Positions 17,776 to 26,636 of a stretch of DNA of 64,000 nucleotides are shown piece by piece. How positions within the stretch are numbered: position 1 is the first letter of the stretch; each line of letters begins with the position of its first letter. The notes below the pieces were generated by a model, which saw only the letters and a program-made list of their open reading frames with translations, made no database searches and had not been told where the DNA came from. This DNA is from Methylomonas methanica MC09 (lineage in GTDB: Bacteria; Pseudomonadota; Gammaproteobacteria; Methylococcales; Methylomonadaceae), in contig NC_015572.1 of assembly GCF_000214665.1 (NCBI RefSeq), positions 3,782,001-3,846,000 of the forward strand, in the 5' to 3' direction. The translations under genes were made by a program, and so were the position numbers.

Positions 17776-18693
17776 ATGACATATAACTATTACATTGCCG
17801 ACGTGTTCACCAATCAGCTGTTCAACGGCGCGCAGATTGCGGTATTTCCAGCCGCGGATGGTTTAAGCACCGAGACCATGGCCAAAATCGCCAAGGAACT
17901 CAACCTGACCGAAACGGTGTTTGTGTTTCATGAAGACGGTGCCGAAAACCACCGCCGCATGCGGATTTTCTCGCCGTTGCGGGAAATCGATTTCGCCGGC
18001 CACCCGATTATCGCCACCGCCTATGTATTGGGCGAATGCGGCGATCTCAGTTTGAGCGATACCTCGACGCCACTGGTTTTGCAGCAAAACAGCGGCCCGG
18101 TCGACGTGAATATTTCCTGTCAGGAAGGCAAGCCGAGTTTCGTGCAATTTAGCCGTAGCGACAGCGCCATTATCGACAGGTTTGCCCCTACCGACGAAGA
18201 ATTGTGTCAATTTTTGGGTTTACAAATCGCCGATCTGGATCATAAGAAATATTCGCCGCGCTTGGTCTCCTGCGGTTTTCCGTATCTGATCGTACCGGTC
18301 TGGAATTACGAATCGGTGCGCAAGGCCCGCTTCAATTATCCGGCCTGGAGCCAATCGGCCGCCCCGCAAACCGCCGCGCAGGAAATTCTGTTGTTCGCCC
18401 CCAAATCGCCGAACCCGGACGCCGATTTCAACGCCCGCCTGCTGGGACCGAACATCAGCCTGCAGGACGACCCGCCGGTCGGCAGCGCCATGCCGGCCTT
18501 CTGCAGTTACCTGTGTTCCTTCGAACATACCCAAAAAGGTACCCATAGCTTCTCGGTTGAGCGCGGCGAAATATCAACCCGCCGCAGCCTGCTGCAGCTG
18601 GAAATGGACAACAAACAACAGGAAAAATTGACCATTCGTATCGGCGGTCAAGCGGTGATTTTTGCGCAAGGCAGCATCAACTTACCGGCTTGA
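17776..18693 (+). CDS. PhzF-family isomerase/epimerase-like protein
   Basis: A 305-residue protein of the PhzF/diaminopimelate-epimerase fold. It begins YYIADVFTNQLFNGAQIAVFP, contains the family glutamate segment LNLTETVFVF and the FAGHPIIATAYVLG block, and ends with the second half-repeat GGQAVIFAQGSINLP. The catalytic Glu is probably the E of LTETVFV (about residue 46). The substrate is unknown; PhzF relatives act on small cyclic or amino-acid-like compounds. It follows nirD by 3 bp and must be cotranscribed with nirBD, though no link with nitrite reduction is established. Confidence 0.9.
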   Translation: MTYNYYIADVFTNQLFNGAQIAVFPAADGLSTETMAKIAKELNLTETVFVFHEDGAENHRRMRIFSPLREIDFAGHPIIATAYVLGECGDLSLSDTSTPLVLQQNSGPVDVNISCQEGKPSFVQFSRSDSAIIDRFAPTDEELCQFLGLQIADLDHKKYSPRLVSCGFPYLIVPVWNYESVRKARFNYPAWSQSAAPQTAAQEILLFAPKSPNPDADFNARLLGPNISLQDDPPVGSAMPAFCSYLCSFEHTQKGTHSFSVERGEISTRRSLLQLEMDNKQQEKLTIRIGGQAVIFAQGSINLPA

Positions 18694-18780
18694 TATCCGG
18701 CAGCCAGTTCAATTAAGTCGATATCGAGAATCCGCACAGGGTTAGCTTGCCGATATCAAGCACCTATTCAATAACGGCTA

Positions 18781-18812
18781 ACACCCCCCTCTTGGAACAA
18801 GGAGGGGGAACG
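18781..18812. terminator. GC-rich hairpin between convergent genes
   Basis: CCCCCCTCTTG and CAAGGAGGGGG pair across a GAA loop, with one bulge, between the convergent phzF-like and D,D-carboxypeptidase genes. There is no long T run, so termination is plausible but not certain. Nothing else is seen in 18694-18884. Confidence 0.5.
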
Positions 18813-18884
18813 TTATAGGGCCTACTACTTAATCGTGGCAATGCCGGCAAAAAACCCGGTGCTTTGTCTCTTTCGCCCTTCTGA

Positions 18885-20150
18885 TTAACCCGGCAACAGG
18901 GTGCACTGCCTTCCTTTAGCTCGCAATTTCCTGCAGAAATCCCTGGCTTGGCTTGAGCTCAAGTTCATCCATTCCGTGCGCCACAGCAGTTTGCCCTTGG
19001 TTTTGATTCTGACCACATGCGGTTGACCGGTTTTTGCGGCCGTACCCAAGGCATAACGCGCTTGCTTCAAGTTGACATCGGCGTCGATTTTGCGGCGGTG
19101 GTCGCCCAGCATGACGGTCCAATTTCCGTTGGCCGCACCGCCCTTTGCGCTTTTGGTTTTAACCCTGCGGTTATCGGCCAAGCGGGTGGATTTGCCGGGC
19201 TTGATGCGAATGGGTTCCGAGCGACCGGAACCGGAATCCGCCCCCATCTGTTCGGCGCTGCCGGCGCAACGATTGGACGACAGCTGGAACGGCGGCGGGG
19301 CGAAATTGGCGTCTCTTAACTGGGTTACCGGCATGCCGAATGCGCCCACCTGGGACTTTTCAAAACCGAGATCCAATAAGTTAGCCATTTGCTGGAAACG
19401 CTCGGCGCTGCTATGCGCCCCCAACAACACCCCGATCAAGCGGCGGCCGTTACGCTTGGCCGACGCAATCAGGTTGTAGCCGGAACCGCAAGTAAAGCCG
19501 GTTTTCAAGCCGTCCGCATCCGGATAGGTTTTCAATATTTTGTTGGTATTCGGCAAAACCCGGCCTTTATAGGCGAATTCCGTGGCCGAAAAATAGCGGT
19601 AATATTGCGGAAAATCCCGAATCAAGGCAGAGGAAAGCAAGGCCAAATCGCGTGCGCTGCTGATTTGGCCTTCGTCCGGCAAACCGCTGGCATTTTGGAA
19701 CGAACTATTGTACATACCCATGCGTTGCGCCTGCTGGGTCATCATGCCGGCGAATTGCGACTCGCTGCCGCCCAAGCGCTCCGCCAACACCACCGCGGCA
19801 TCGTTTGCGGAACGGGTAGTCACGGCCATAATGGCATGTTCGACGCTGATAGTCTGCCCTTGCCGCAAGCCTAATTTGGAACTCGGCTGCCGGGCCGCAT
19901 GCGCCGATACGGTCAGGGTGTCATGCAGATGCAAACGGCCGGCTTCGATAGCGGCAAACGTCATGTAAATTGTCATCACTTTGGTCAGGGAAGCCGGGTA
20001 CCAGCGATGTGTCGCCTCCACCTCGTGCACTACACGCCCGCTATCGGCATCGATGACTATTGCCGCATAACGCGCCAACGCGGGCAAGCTCGTCAGTAAT
20101 AACAAAGCGCCGGCCAAGCTGCCGGTTTTAATGTTTAACGGGTGTTTCAA
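18885..20150 (-). CDS. D-alanyl-D-alanine carboxypeptidase with C-terminal SPOR-like domain
   Basis: A periplasmic penicillin-binding protein (421 residues) that trims the last D-Ala from peptidoglycan stem peptides. A signal peptide (1-27, ending LPALA) is followed by the three peptidase S11 motifs: S54-LTK, SAN in TRSANDAAVVLAE, and KTG in LKTGFTCGSGYNL. The last about 75 residues (NWTVMLGDHRRKIDAD...) look like a SPOR peptidoglycan-binding domain joined by a Lys/Arg-rich linker. DacA-type enzymes usually have a different C-terminal domain with an amphipathic anchor; the SPOR tail suggests targeting to division-site peptidoglycan. It is a single gene with no operon partner. Confidence 0.92.
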   Translation of the reverse strand: MKHPLNIKTGSLAGALLLLTSLPALARYAAIVIDADSGRVVHEVEATHRWYPASLTKVMTIYMTFAAIEAGRLHLHDTLTVSAHAARQPSSKLGLRQGQTISVEHAIMAVTTRSANDAAVVLAERLGGSESQFAGMMTQQAQRMGMYNSSFQNASGLPDEGQISSARDLALLSSALIRDFPQYYRYFSATEFAYKGRVLPNTNKILKTYPDADGLKTGFTCGSGYNLIASAKRNGRRLIGVLLGAHSSAERFQQMANLLDLGFEKSQVGAFGMPVTQLRDANFAPPPFQLSSNRCAGSAEQMGADSGSGRSEPIRIKPGKSTRLADNRRVKTKSAKGGAANGNWTVMLGDHRRKIDADVNLKQARYALGTAAKTGQPHVVRIKTKGKLLWRTEWMNLSSSQARDFCRKLRAKGRQCTLLPG

Positions 20151-20196
20151 GGTGTTAATTCTCTGTAGATAAATGACCTAAGTATTTGATAGTCAT

Positions 20197-21099
20197 TTAA
20201 TCAGAATTATCGATTTCAAAAAAGACCCAATTTACCCGATTATGGTTAAATTTTATCTGTTGCTCCATTTTATTGATCGCTATCGCCGCATCGGCAACCC
20301 GCAAATCCGCCTGCAACTCGGCTTTGACAGCAATCATCACCTGCTTGCCGTGGTTGATGGCCCAAATATTCAACACCCGCACCACCTCGGGCTGTTGCAG
20401 TAAAAAAGCAGTCACGTCATCGCGAATCGCCGTATCCGCCTCGCCGAGCAACAAGGAATGCACTTCCCGCCCGACCAGACCGGCCACAATCACCAGCAAC
20501 ACACCTATCATCATCGAACCGACGGCATCGTAAGCGGTATTGCCGGTCAGCATGGTCAAACCCAACATCAGCGCAGCAATCACCAGACCCAACAAAGCGG
20601 CCAGATCTTCGCCCACCACCACCATCAGCTCACTGGAATGCGTTTCCCTGAACCATTGCCACAAACCGCGTTGGCCTTTTTCTTCCTTTAAAGCGTTTAA
20701 AGCACCGTTTAATGAAAAAGCTTCCAGCACCACAGCGATCAATAAAATCACCAAAGCTACGCCGGCATTCTCCACCGCATGCCGTTCGCTCATGCGCAGC
20801 CAACCTTCGTAAATGGAAAACAAGCCGCCCACCGAGAACAGGGTAACCGCCACCATCATCGACCAAATATAAGACTCCCGCCCATAACCCATGGGGTGCT
20901 TCTCCGTCGCCAGCCGTTCCGACCGCTTCATACCGACAAACAACAATATCTGGTTACCGCAATCTGCAAAGGAATGAATCGCCTCCGCCAACAGCGAACC
21001 GGACCCGGTCCAAGTCGCGGCCCCGGCTTTACTGATGGCAATGCCCAAATTGGCCGCAAACGCGTAAACAATGGCTTTGGTGGAATTATCGTGTGACAT
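20197..21099 (-). CDS. Cation diffusion facilitator (CDF) transporter
   Basis: A 300-residue inner-membrane metal/proton antiporter with about six membrane segments and a short cytoplasmic C-terminal domain. The first metal motif is HSFADCGNQ (CDF usual HxxxD/DxxxD), and the second membrane-half motif is SSELMVVVGEDLAALLG. The GSGSLLAEAIHSFAD block and KHPMGYGRESYIWS place it near the ZnT9/SLC30A9-like branch. ATG at 21099 (MSHDNSTKAIVYAF) is chosen over a longer frame from 21276, whose extra N-terminus lacks homology. Zinc, manganese or iron could be the substrate; none is evident from context. Confidence 0.88.
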   Translation of the reverse strand: MSHDNSTKAIVYAFAANLGIAISKAGAATWTGSGSLLAEAIHSFADCGNQILLFVGMKRSERLATEKHPMGYGRESYIWSMMVAVTLFSVGGLFSIYEGWLRMSERHAVENAGVALVILLIAVVLEAFSLNGALNALKEEKGQRGLWQWFRETHSSELMVVVGEDLAALLGLVIAALMLGLTMLTGNTAYDAVGSMMIGVLLVIVAGLVGREVHSLLLGEADTAIRDDVTAFLLQQPEVVRVLNIWAINHGKQVMIAVKAELQADLRVADAAIAINKMEQQIKFNHNRVNWVFFEIDNSD

Positions 21100-21481
21100 A
21101 CAATGACTAAAAAGGTAATTGAAGTTCCAGTAAGTCGGCCCTAATAAATACCAAGGCTGTCTACCGCTAAAGTCTAGCTGAATTAAATACAAAATTGGGC
21201 GCGCCAGCCTATAGCGATTAACCAATATTTCAACACTCATGACTGGCAAATTAGGCGTGCAGCGATGCCAACCCAATTTGATTTTATGCCCGCGAAAGAA
21301 ACAATGCGAATTATTGCGGTTTGCCCTGTGTGGCGGCCGATCAAGGGCCTGCCTCGGCAGTAAGGCTAGCTATCCATGTAAGGCTTGAAATCAGACAAAG
21401 GGGCTAGACTTTTGTCTGTTATTTTTGTCTTTGCATCGGTTCGAATTCTCGCAATCGCTGTTGAAATCAACGTTTGTACGG
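21100..21481. other. Gap of 380 bp without a gene
   Basis: Separates the CDF gene from the end of the T6SS operon. A CAGACAAA/TTTGTCTG hairpin lies at about 21391-21420 and is followed by a T-rich run on the plus strand; it may stop T6SS transcription. No coding sequence is supported. Confidence 0.5.
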
Positions 21482-23086
21482 TTAAACCTTGACTGCAATG
21501 ACAGAGATATTGTCTCTACCGCCTCGCTGTTCCGCTTCGTTGATCAGGCTGCGGGTTATGCTTTCCACCGAACTGCTACCGCAAAAGCCGGCAATATCGT
21601 CATGGGATAACTCTTTGTCCAGACCGTCGCTGGAGAGAATAAACAGATCGCCCGGACAGACATCGCCCTGTCCCCAGTCCAGTTGTAGTTGCGCATCGGC
21701 GCCAACTGCCCGGGTAATGACGTTCCCGCGCCCTTCCTCCAAACTGCCGTCTTGCGGCGACACCCCTTGACTGATTGCTTCGTTGTAGAGCGAATGATCC
21801 AAAGTCAATTGCTTCAGCTCGCCCTGACGGTAGCGGTACAAGCGGCTATCTCCGGCCCACAGATAACCGAACTCTTTGCCTGTAATCAACAGCACCACTA
21901 CGGTACTGCCGATAATGCTGGCGTTTCCCTTCTTCTTGGCCAAGTCCACCAATTGCCGGTTAACCATCTGCAAGCTGGACGCCACCTGTTCGCTGTAATG
22001 CTCCAGATCGTCGACCGGCGGAATATTGGCCAAAGCCTCCACCAAAGCCTGGCTGGCCACATCGCCGGCGCTATGGCCGCCCATGCCGTCGGCAATCGCC
22101 CACAGCCCGGCATCGCCGCGTACCAGAATTGCATCTTCATTGAGCTTGCGCCGCAAACCCACCACGCTTAAACCGAAACTTTGCCTCTGACTGGTTTGAG
22201 CCTGCAATGCCGATTCAAGCATTTTAAAATACTTGGCGGGATCGGGATTTACCGGAGTCGTCGCAACACTTTGGCTGTCTTCCGGCTGCGGTTCGGTAAT
22301 TTGCTCCGCCGGCAAAGCAATCGCTTCGACAGCCGGCACCGGCTTTTTCTTAAGCTTGACATTGGAAAATTGCCAACCTCGCTGGGGCCACTGGCCGTTC
22401 AAAAAACCCACGTAAGCGTCCAGCGGCGGTAAGCCTTCGCACATCAACAAACTGGCTTGTTCATCCTCGCTGCCCGCCGACCGCCAAACACTGCAGCGAG
22501 CCAAAAAGCGGTCTTTCAACCGATCGCCCAGTTCGTTAAAAGCCTGCGGCGTTTCGCTGTTATTGTTCAATTGAAATTGAATCGCCAATTTGGCCGAACC
22601 GGATTGCAACAGCCTGGACTGCCTTTGCTCGGGTTCGTCGTGCAGAAAATCATGCAAACAAAGCCGCTCCAAATCCGCATCGAAACGCTGTAAATCGAAT
22701 TGGTAGTCCAGCGAAGACAGGGCCAACTCGGACAAGGCATCGAACCAGCCGCAATCGGGATCGAACAAAGCCCTTAGTTGACGCGATTGAACTTTAGCCG
22801 CCAACGTCAACGGAAAATACCGCCCCACCTTGTCGACACTGGGCATCAATACGCCGGCCCAGGCATCATCGCCGCACAAACCTGGCGCCAGCGTAAACTG
22901 CCAAATGGAACTGAACAGGAATGTATCCAGCCAGTTGCTGCCTAGTTGCTCGCGGCTGGCGGCAATCCCACCCTGCAACCATTGGTCCCAAGGCTCTATG
23001 AATTGGCGGGGTAAGCGGCGCGACAAAAAATCGCCGTGGCTGGGTAATTTGCCGTAGAAGCCGGCTGCGTTATCCGGCCTACTCAC
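21482..23086 (-). CDS. T6SS TagF-PppA fusion (DUF2094 plus PP2C phosphatase)
   Basis: A two-domain T6SS regulator of 534 residues. The N-terminal about 200 residues are TagF (GFYGKLPSHGDFLSRRLP, FSSIWQFTLAPGLCG, VDKVGRYFPL), a post-translational repressor of T6SS assembly. From about 295, the PP2C domain has VGLRRKLNEDAILV, IADGMGGHSAGDVAS, LWAGDSRLYRYRQG, LSSDGLDKEL and GGRDNISVIAV, with all metal-binding aspartates in place. It should remove the phosphate added by the PpkA-like kinase at 34804. The GTG start at 23086 overlaps the tssM stop (GTGA); an upstream TTG at 23101 is less likely. It is the last gene of the minus-strand T6SS operon. Confidence 0.92.
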   Translation of the reverse strand: MSRPDNAAGFYGKLPSHGDFLSRRLPRQFIEPWDQWLQGGIAASREQLGSNWLDTFLFSSIWQFTLAPGLCGDDAWAGVLMPSVDKVGRYFPLTLAAKVQSRQLRALFDPDCGWFDALSELALSSLDYQFDLQRFDADLERLCLHDFLHDEPEQRQSRLLQSGSAKLAIQFQLNNNSETPQAFNELGDRLKDRFLARCSVWRSAGSEDEQASLLMCEGLPPLDAYVGFLNGQWPQRGWQFSNVKLKKKPVPAVEAIALPAEQITEPQPEDSQSVATTPVNPDPAKYFKMLESALQAQTSQRQSFGLSVVGLRRKLNEDAILVRGDAGLWAIADGMGGHSAGDVASQALVEALANIPPVDDLEHYSEQVASSLQMVNRQLVDLAKKKGNASIIGSTVVVLLITGKEFGYLWAGDSRLYRYRQGELKQLTLDHSLYNEAISQGVSPQDGSLEEGRGNVITRAVGADAQLQLDWGQGDVCPGDLFILSSDGLDKELSHDDIAGFCGSSSVESITRSLINEAEQRGGRDNISVIAVKV

Positions 23087-26000
23087 AAGGCATCGGGGCA
23101 ACGGAAACTTTGCAGTTCCTGTAAATTAAAGGGATTGTTAACGCTGGCGGCCAGCAGTTGGTAACTGGCGCTCATACCCTGCAATTTGAAGGTAAGGGTA
23201 AACCGTTCCGGGGCGTTGCCCTGCACAATGGTGGCTTCATCCAGCAAGCGAAAAAATGCCCAGGTGCCTTCCTTGCCGCGACTGACCTGACGTCCGTCCA
23301 GCGTTTCAAACACGATGCGCACGCCCTGACTGGGGTTAGGGCCGGGCCATTTCATGCTGATGGATTGTTCGGGACCGTGACGATACACAGCCTCTTGCCC
23401 TTCCACCTGCAAGCGAAAGGTGCCGACATTGTTATCCAACAATTGCGGCTTTAATTCGAATTGCACTTGCGGCATGTTGCCGACAGCAAAAAAAGCATCG
23501 CGTATTTTGGAGGCAGTTTGAAATTGACGAATCGAGGCTTGCGACAAACCGAGCGGTTTCTCGGCGGCCATTTCCGTCCACACCGGCTTGGTGGTGTCGA
23601 CAAAGGTTTTCAGATTGGCTTGAAAAAACTGGTCGATCAAACCGGACGGCGCAAACAGTTTGGCAAAATCGGCCAATAACACATCCTGCGAGGAAGCGCT
23701 GGAAAACGGATAACGGCCGTTCAATGCCGCCTTGCAAGGCGACGCCACCCCGGTTTTCACCATATCGCTCAACTGAGCCTTGGCGGCGGAAGACAGCTTA
23801 TTGCCGCCGCTATTGACGATAATCTGGAACCAGGTTTTCAAGGGTTCCGGCAAGCGGGCAAACTCCAATTGCGCCTGTTTCAGTACATCCATACCGGCGC
23901 CGCTGAATAAATTGGCCTGATTTTGTAACGCCTGACCGCCGGTATTGGCAGTGCTGAGTTGCAGAAAGTAATCGCGCAGACTTTTCAATTGCTGCAATAC
24001 CGGGTCCAAGGCGCTCGGCTTGTCCGGTCCGCCGGCTACCAGATTGCGCAGGGGTTCAAACTTGTCTTCCACCATCTGCACCGGGTCTGGGCCGGTATCC
24101 AGGCCTGCGGCATCCTGCGCCAGCGCCAACGCTTGGCCGCCTGCCGCACCTGCGGCAGCCAACGCTTTTCCGGCAACATTGGCCAGTGCATCGCTCACTT
24201 GCTTATTCAAGCGGGTTAGCGCGGTATTTTCATCGATACTGACCAACAAGGCGTGCAGAGGACCGTCGGGCCTCGACAAAATGTCCAGGATTTGCGCGGT
24301 CTGATTGGTCGTGACCGCCGATTGTAATTTCAATTTAGCCAGCAAATCAGACCAAGCCGCCTGGTATTCGTTTAAATACAGTTTCTTCAATTCGCCGTGT
24401 AATTGCTGAATTTGCAAAACGTCGGCTTTGGACTGGCTACCCAGCACCCAATTCTGTTCTACAGCGTCCTTGACGAAATCCCGGCTTTTTTTTAGAAACA
24501 ACTCGGTGTAGCCATAGGCCGTAAACAAGCCCGGAATGGTATAAGCCGACACATCTTTGCCGTCCGACAACACGAATACCCGAGTGGTATCCGGCCCCAA
24601 TGCTTTACCCAACTTAAAATCGTGGCTTTGGTCTATTAAGGCCTCGGTTTTGAAGCGGGAGTAAATCTGCCCGATCAGCGGCACTTGCGTGAGCTTGTTA
24701 CGCACCGCGCCGACAAACCCTTCATCGATCTGCATCGGGTCCAGCTGCAGCTTGAGCAGATTATCCAGATGCAGCACCAACTGCCCCAGACTTTCCGGGT
24801 CGGTCGCGTATTGTCTGTCCCAATCCGCGCGGATCCAGGCCACAGCGGTAGCGGGATCGAGTTTATCGGTCTGGTTGAACATTAAATAGACTTTTAACAG
24901 CTGGTAGAGCACGTCCAGATTATTGGCTTCGGGTCCTTGCATGCGTTCTTTCAAACGCATCTGAATCGCGGGTAAAAAATAATTACGCAGGATGGTTTCG
25001 TAACTATGCTGGGCGGCTGCCTGAATTTTATCGGCTTGCGATAGGCCGAACCTGGACATGATGCCACTGTCTTTGTAATCTTCCTGTATGGCCAGCAAAA
25101 TATTCAAGCGCGGCAACAAGGCATTGAAATTGCCTTGGCTATCGCTGCCACTGCTTTTGATGGCGTGGTATTCGGCGATTTGCGCCTCCACCTTATCCAG
25201 TATCGATTGGTTGTTGAAATAACTGGCGGTCCACAAACCGATCACCAGCAAAAACAGCAAACCGGAACCGATATAAGCGGCCATTTGCATCAAGCGTTTG
25301 CGTTTGGCCAATTTGGGATCTTGTCCGGCCAGCTCCGCTTCCGGAAACAATACATCCTTTAACAAACGGGTCAGGAAAAAGCTTTTACCTTGACCGCTAT
25401 ACATAGGCGCGGCTTGCCTATCCAGACGAAAGGCGCTGGCCAGAATACCCAATACCCGGTCGATGGGCGTGCCTTCCTGGGTGCCGCTGGTGAAATACAC
25501 CCCCCGCAATAACACGGCTTGCTCGTAGCGATTGACCGCAAAGGTTGCCTGCAAAAAATCCAGCATGGCCGGCTTTAATAAAGCCATCTGCTGCGGAAAA
25601 TCCAGGATGGCTCCCCGACGTTGCATATCGCGTTCATCCTGAATACGATTGAGCGTGCGCATTTGCAAACGTTGCAGTAATTCCGCATAAGCGTCGCCGA
25701 ATTGAGTCACTACATCGTGATCGCCCTGTAAGGTGGTGGCGGAAAAGGTTTCCCCCCACACTTGAGCCCGCTGCTCCGGGGCTAAATCGGCGAAAAAGTC
25801 GCTGAATCCGGCTACCAAATCGGCTTTGGTAAACAGCAAATACACCGGCAAACGCACGCCCAGCTGTTGATACAACTCGTTGATGCGGTTGCGAATGGCT
25901 TTGGCATGTTCGACCCGTTCCTGCTCGGATTGCTGCAACAGATCGGAAATACTGGTGGCGACGATGACTCCGTTCAGGGGGCGTAGCGGCCGATGCTTTT

Positions 26001-26628
26001 TGATCAGATTCAAAAAGCCGGCCCATCCGGCCGCATCCACGGCTTGATGGCTTTCCTGCGTGGTATAGCGGCCGGCCGTATCCAGAAACACCGCGTCGTC
26101 GGCAAACCACCAATCGCAATTTCGGGTGCCGCTGACGCCTTTTATCGCATGCTTGCCCAGTTTTTCCGCCAGTGGAAAATGCAAACCGGAGTTGATCAAG
26201 GCCGTGGTTTTACCGGAACCGGGCGCACCGATGATGGCATACCAGGGTAATTGATAAATATACTGGCTGCCGGATTTTGCTTCGGTGCGCGATTGCTTCA
26301 ACACCGTCAATGCTTCCTCAAAGCCTTTGCGTAGCGTATCCACTTCATCTTCGGACGCCATGGCGACCTGATCGGCATCGTTGGCGACCAATTCCTCGAC
26401 CAGTTGTTTTTCGGTATTACCCGCCCGAATCTGCATGATCAGCCGGAAAATCACCCAGCCGACAAACACGGTGGCGATGACCAAAATCCTGACCAGTTCC
26501 GACTCCAGCGGCGCACTGCCCGCGAAGGCTATCAACGGCCCGGCCAGCCAGATCAGGATACTGAACGCCAGCAAACCCAGAAACTGAATAACCCATTTAT
26601 TGGTAAAAAATGCTTTGAGCTTGCCCAT
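23083..26628 (-). CDS. tssM: T6SS membrane complex protein TssM (IcmF)
   Basis: The 1,181-residue inner-membrane component that joins TssL in the cytoplasm to TssJ in the outer membrane. Two membrane segments lie near 12-30 and 45-63, a third near 435-455 (SGLLFLLVIGLWTASYF). The Walker A motif GAPGSGKTT (about 134) and GVSGTRNCDWWFADDAVFLDTAGRY show the GTPase-like domain of IcmF. The long periplasmic part and the C-terminal beta-domain (GPNPSQGVRIVFETLDGRQV) are typical. Length is usual. It starts 8 bp after tssL and overlaps tagF-pppA at its end. Confidence 0.96.
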   Translation of the reverse strand: MGKLKAFFTNKWVIQFLGLLAFSILIWLAGPLIAFAGSAPLESELVRILVIATVFVGWVIFRLIMQIRAGNTEKQLVEELVANDADQVAMASEDEVDTLRKGFEEALTVLKQSRTEAKSGSQYIYQLPWYAIIGAPGSGKTTALINSGLHFPLAEKLGKHAIKGVSGTRNCDWWFADDAVFLDTAGRYTTQESHQAVDAAGWAGFLNLIKKHRPLRPLNGVIVATSISDLLQQSEQERVEHAKAIRNRINELYQQLGVRLPVYLLFTKADLVAGFSDFFADLAPEQRAQVWGETFSATTLQGDHDVVTQFGDAYAELLQRLQMRTLNRIQDERDMQRRGAILDFPQQMALLKPAMLDFLQATFAVNRYEQAVLLRGVYFTSGTQEGTPIDRVLGILASAFRLDRQAAPMYSGQGKSFFLTRLLKDVLFPEAELAGQDPKLAKRKRLMQMAAYIGSGLLFLLVIGLWTASYFNNQSILDKVEAQIAEYHAIKSSGSDSQGNFNALLPRLNILLAIQEDYKDSGIMSRFGLSQADKIQAAAQHSYETILRNYFLPAIQMRLKERMQGPEANNLDVLYQLLKVYLMFNQTDKLDPATAVAWIRADWDRQYATDPESLGQLVLHLDNLLKLQLDPMQIDEGFVGAVRNKLTQVPLIGQIYSRFKTEALIDQSHDFKLGKALGPDTTRVFVLSDGKDVSAYTIPGLFTAYGYTELFLKKSRDFVKDAVEQNWVLGSQSKADVLQIQQLHGELKKLYLNEYQAAWSDLLAKLKLQSAVTTNQTAQILDILSRPDGPLHALLVSIDENTALTRLNKQVSDALANVAGKALAAAGAAGGQALALAQDAAGLDTGPDPVQMVEDKFEPLRNLVAGGPDKPSALDPVLQQLKSLRDYFLQLSTANTGGQALQNQANLFSGAGMDVLKQAQLEFARLPEPLKTWFQIIVNSGGNKLSSAAKAQLSDMVKTGVASPCKAALNGRYPFSSASSQDVLLADFAKLFAPSGLIDQFFQANLKTFVDTTKPVWTEMAAEKPLGLSQASIRQFQTASKIRDAFFAVGNMPQVQFELKPQLLDNNVGTFRLQVEGQEAVYRHGPEQSISMKWPGPNPSQGVRIVFETLDGRQVSRGKEGTWAFFRLLDEATIVQGNAPERFTLTFKLQGMSASYQLLAASVNNPFNLQELQSFRCPDAL

Positions 26629-26636
26629 TTATGCTC

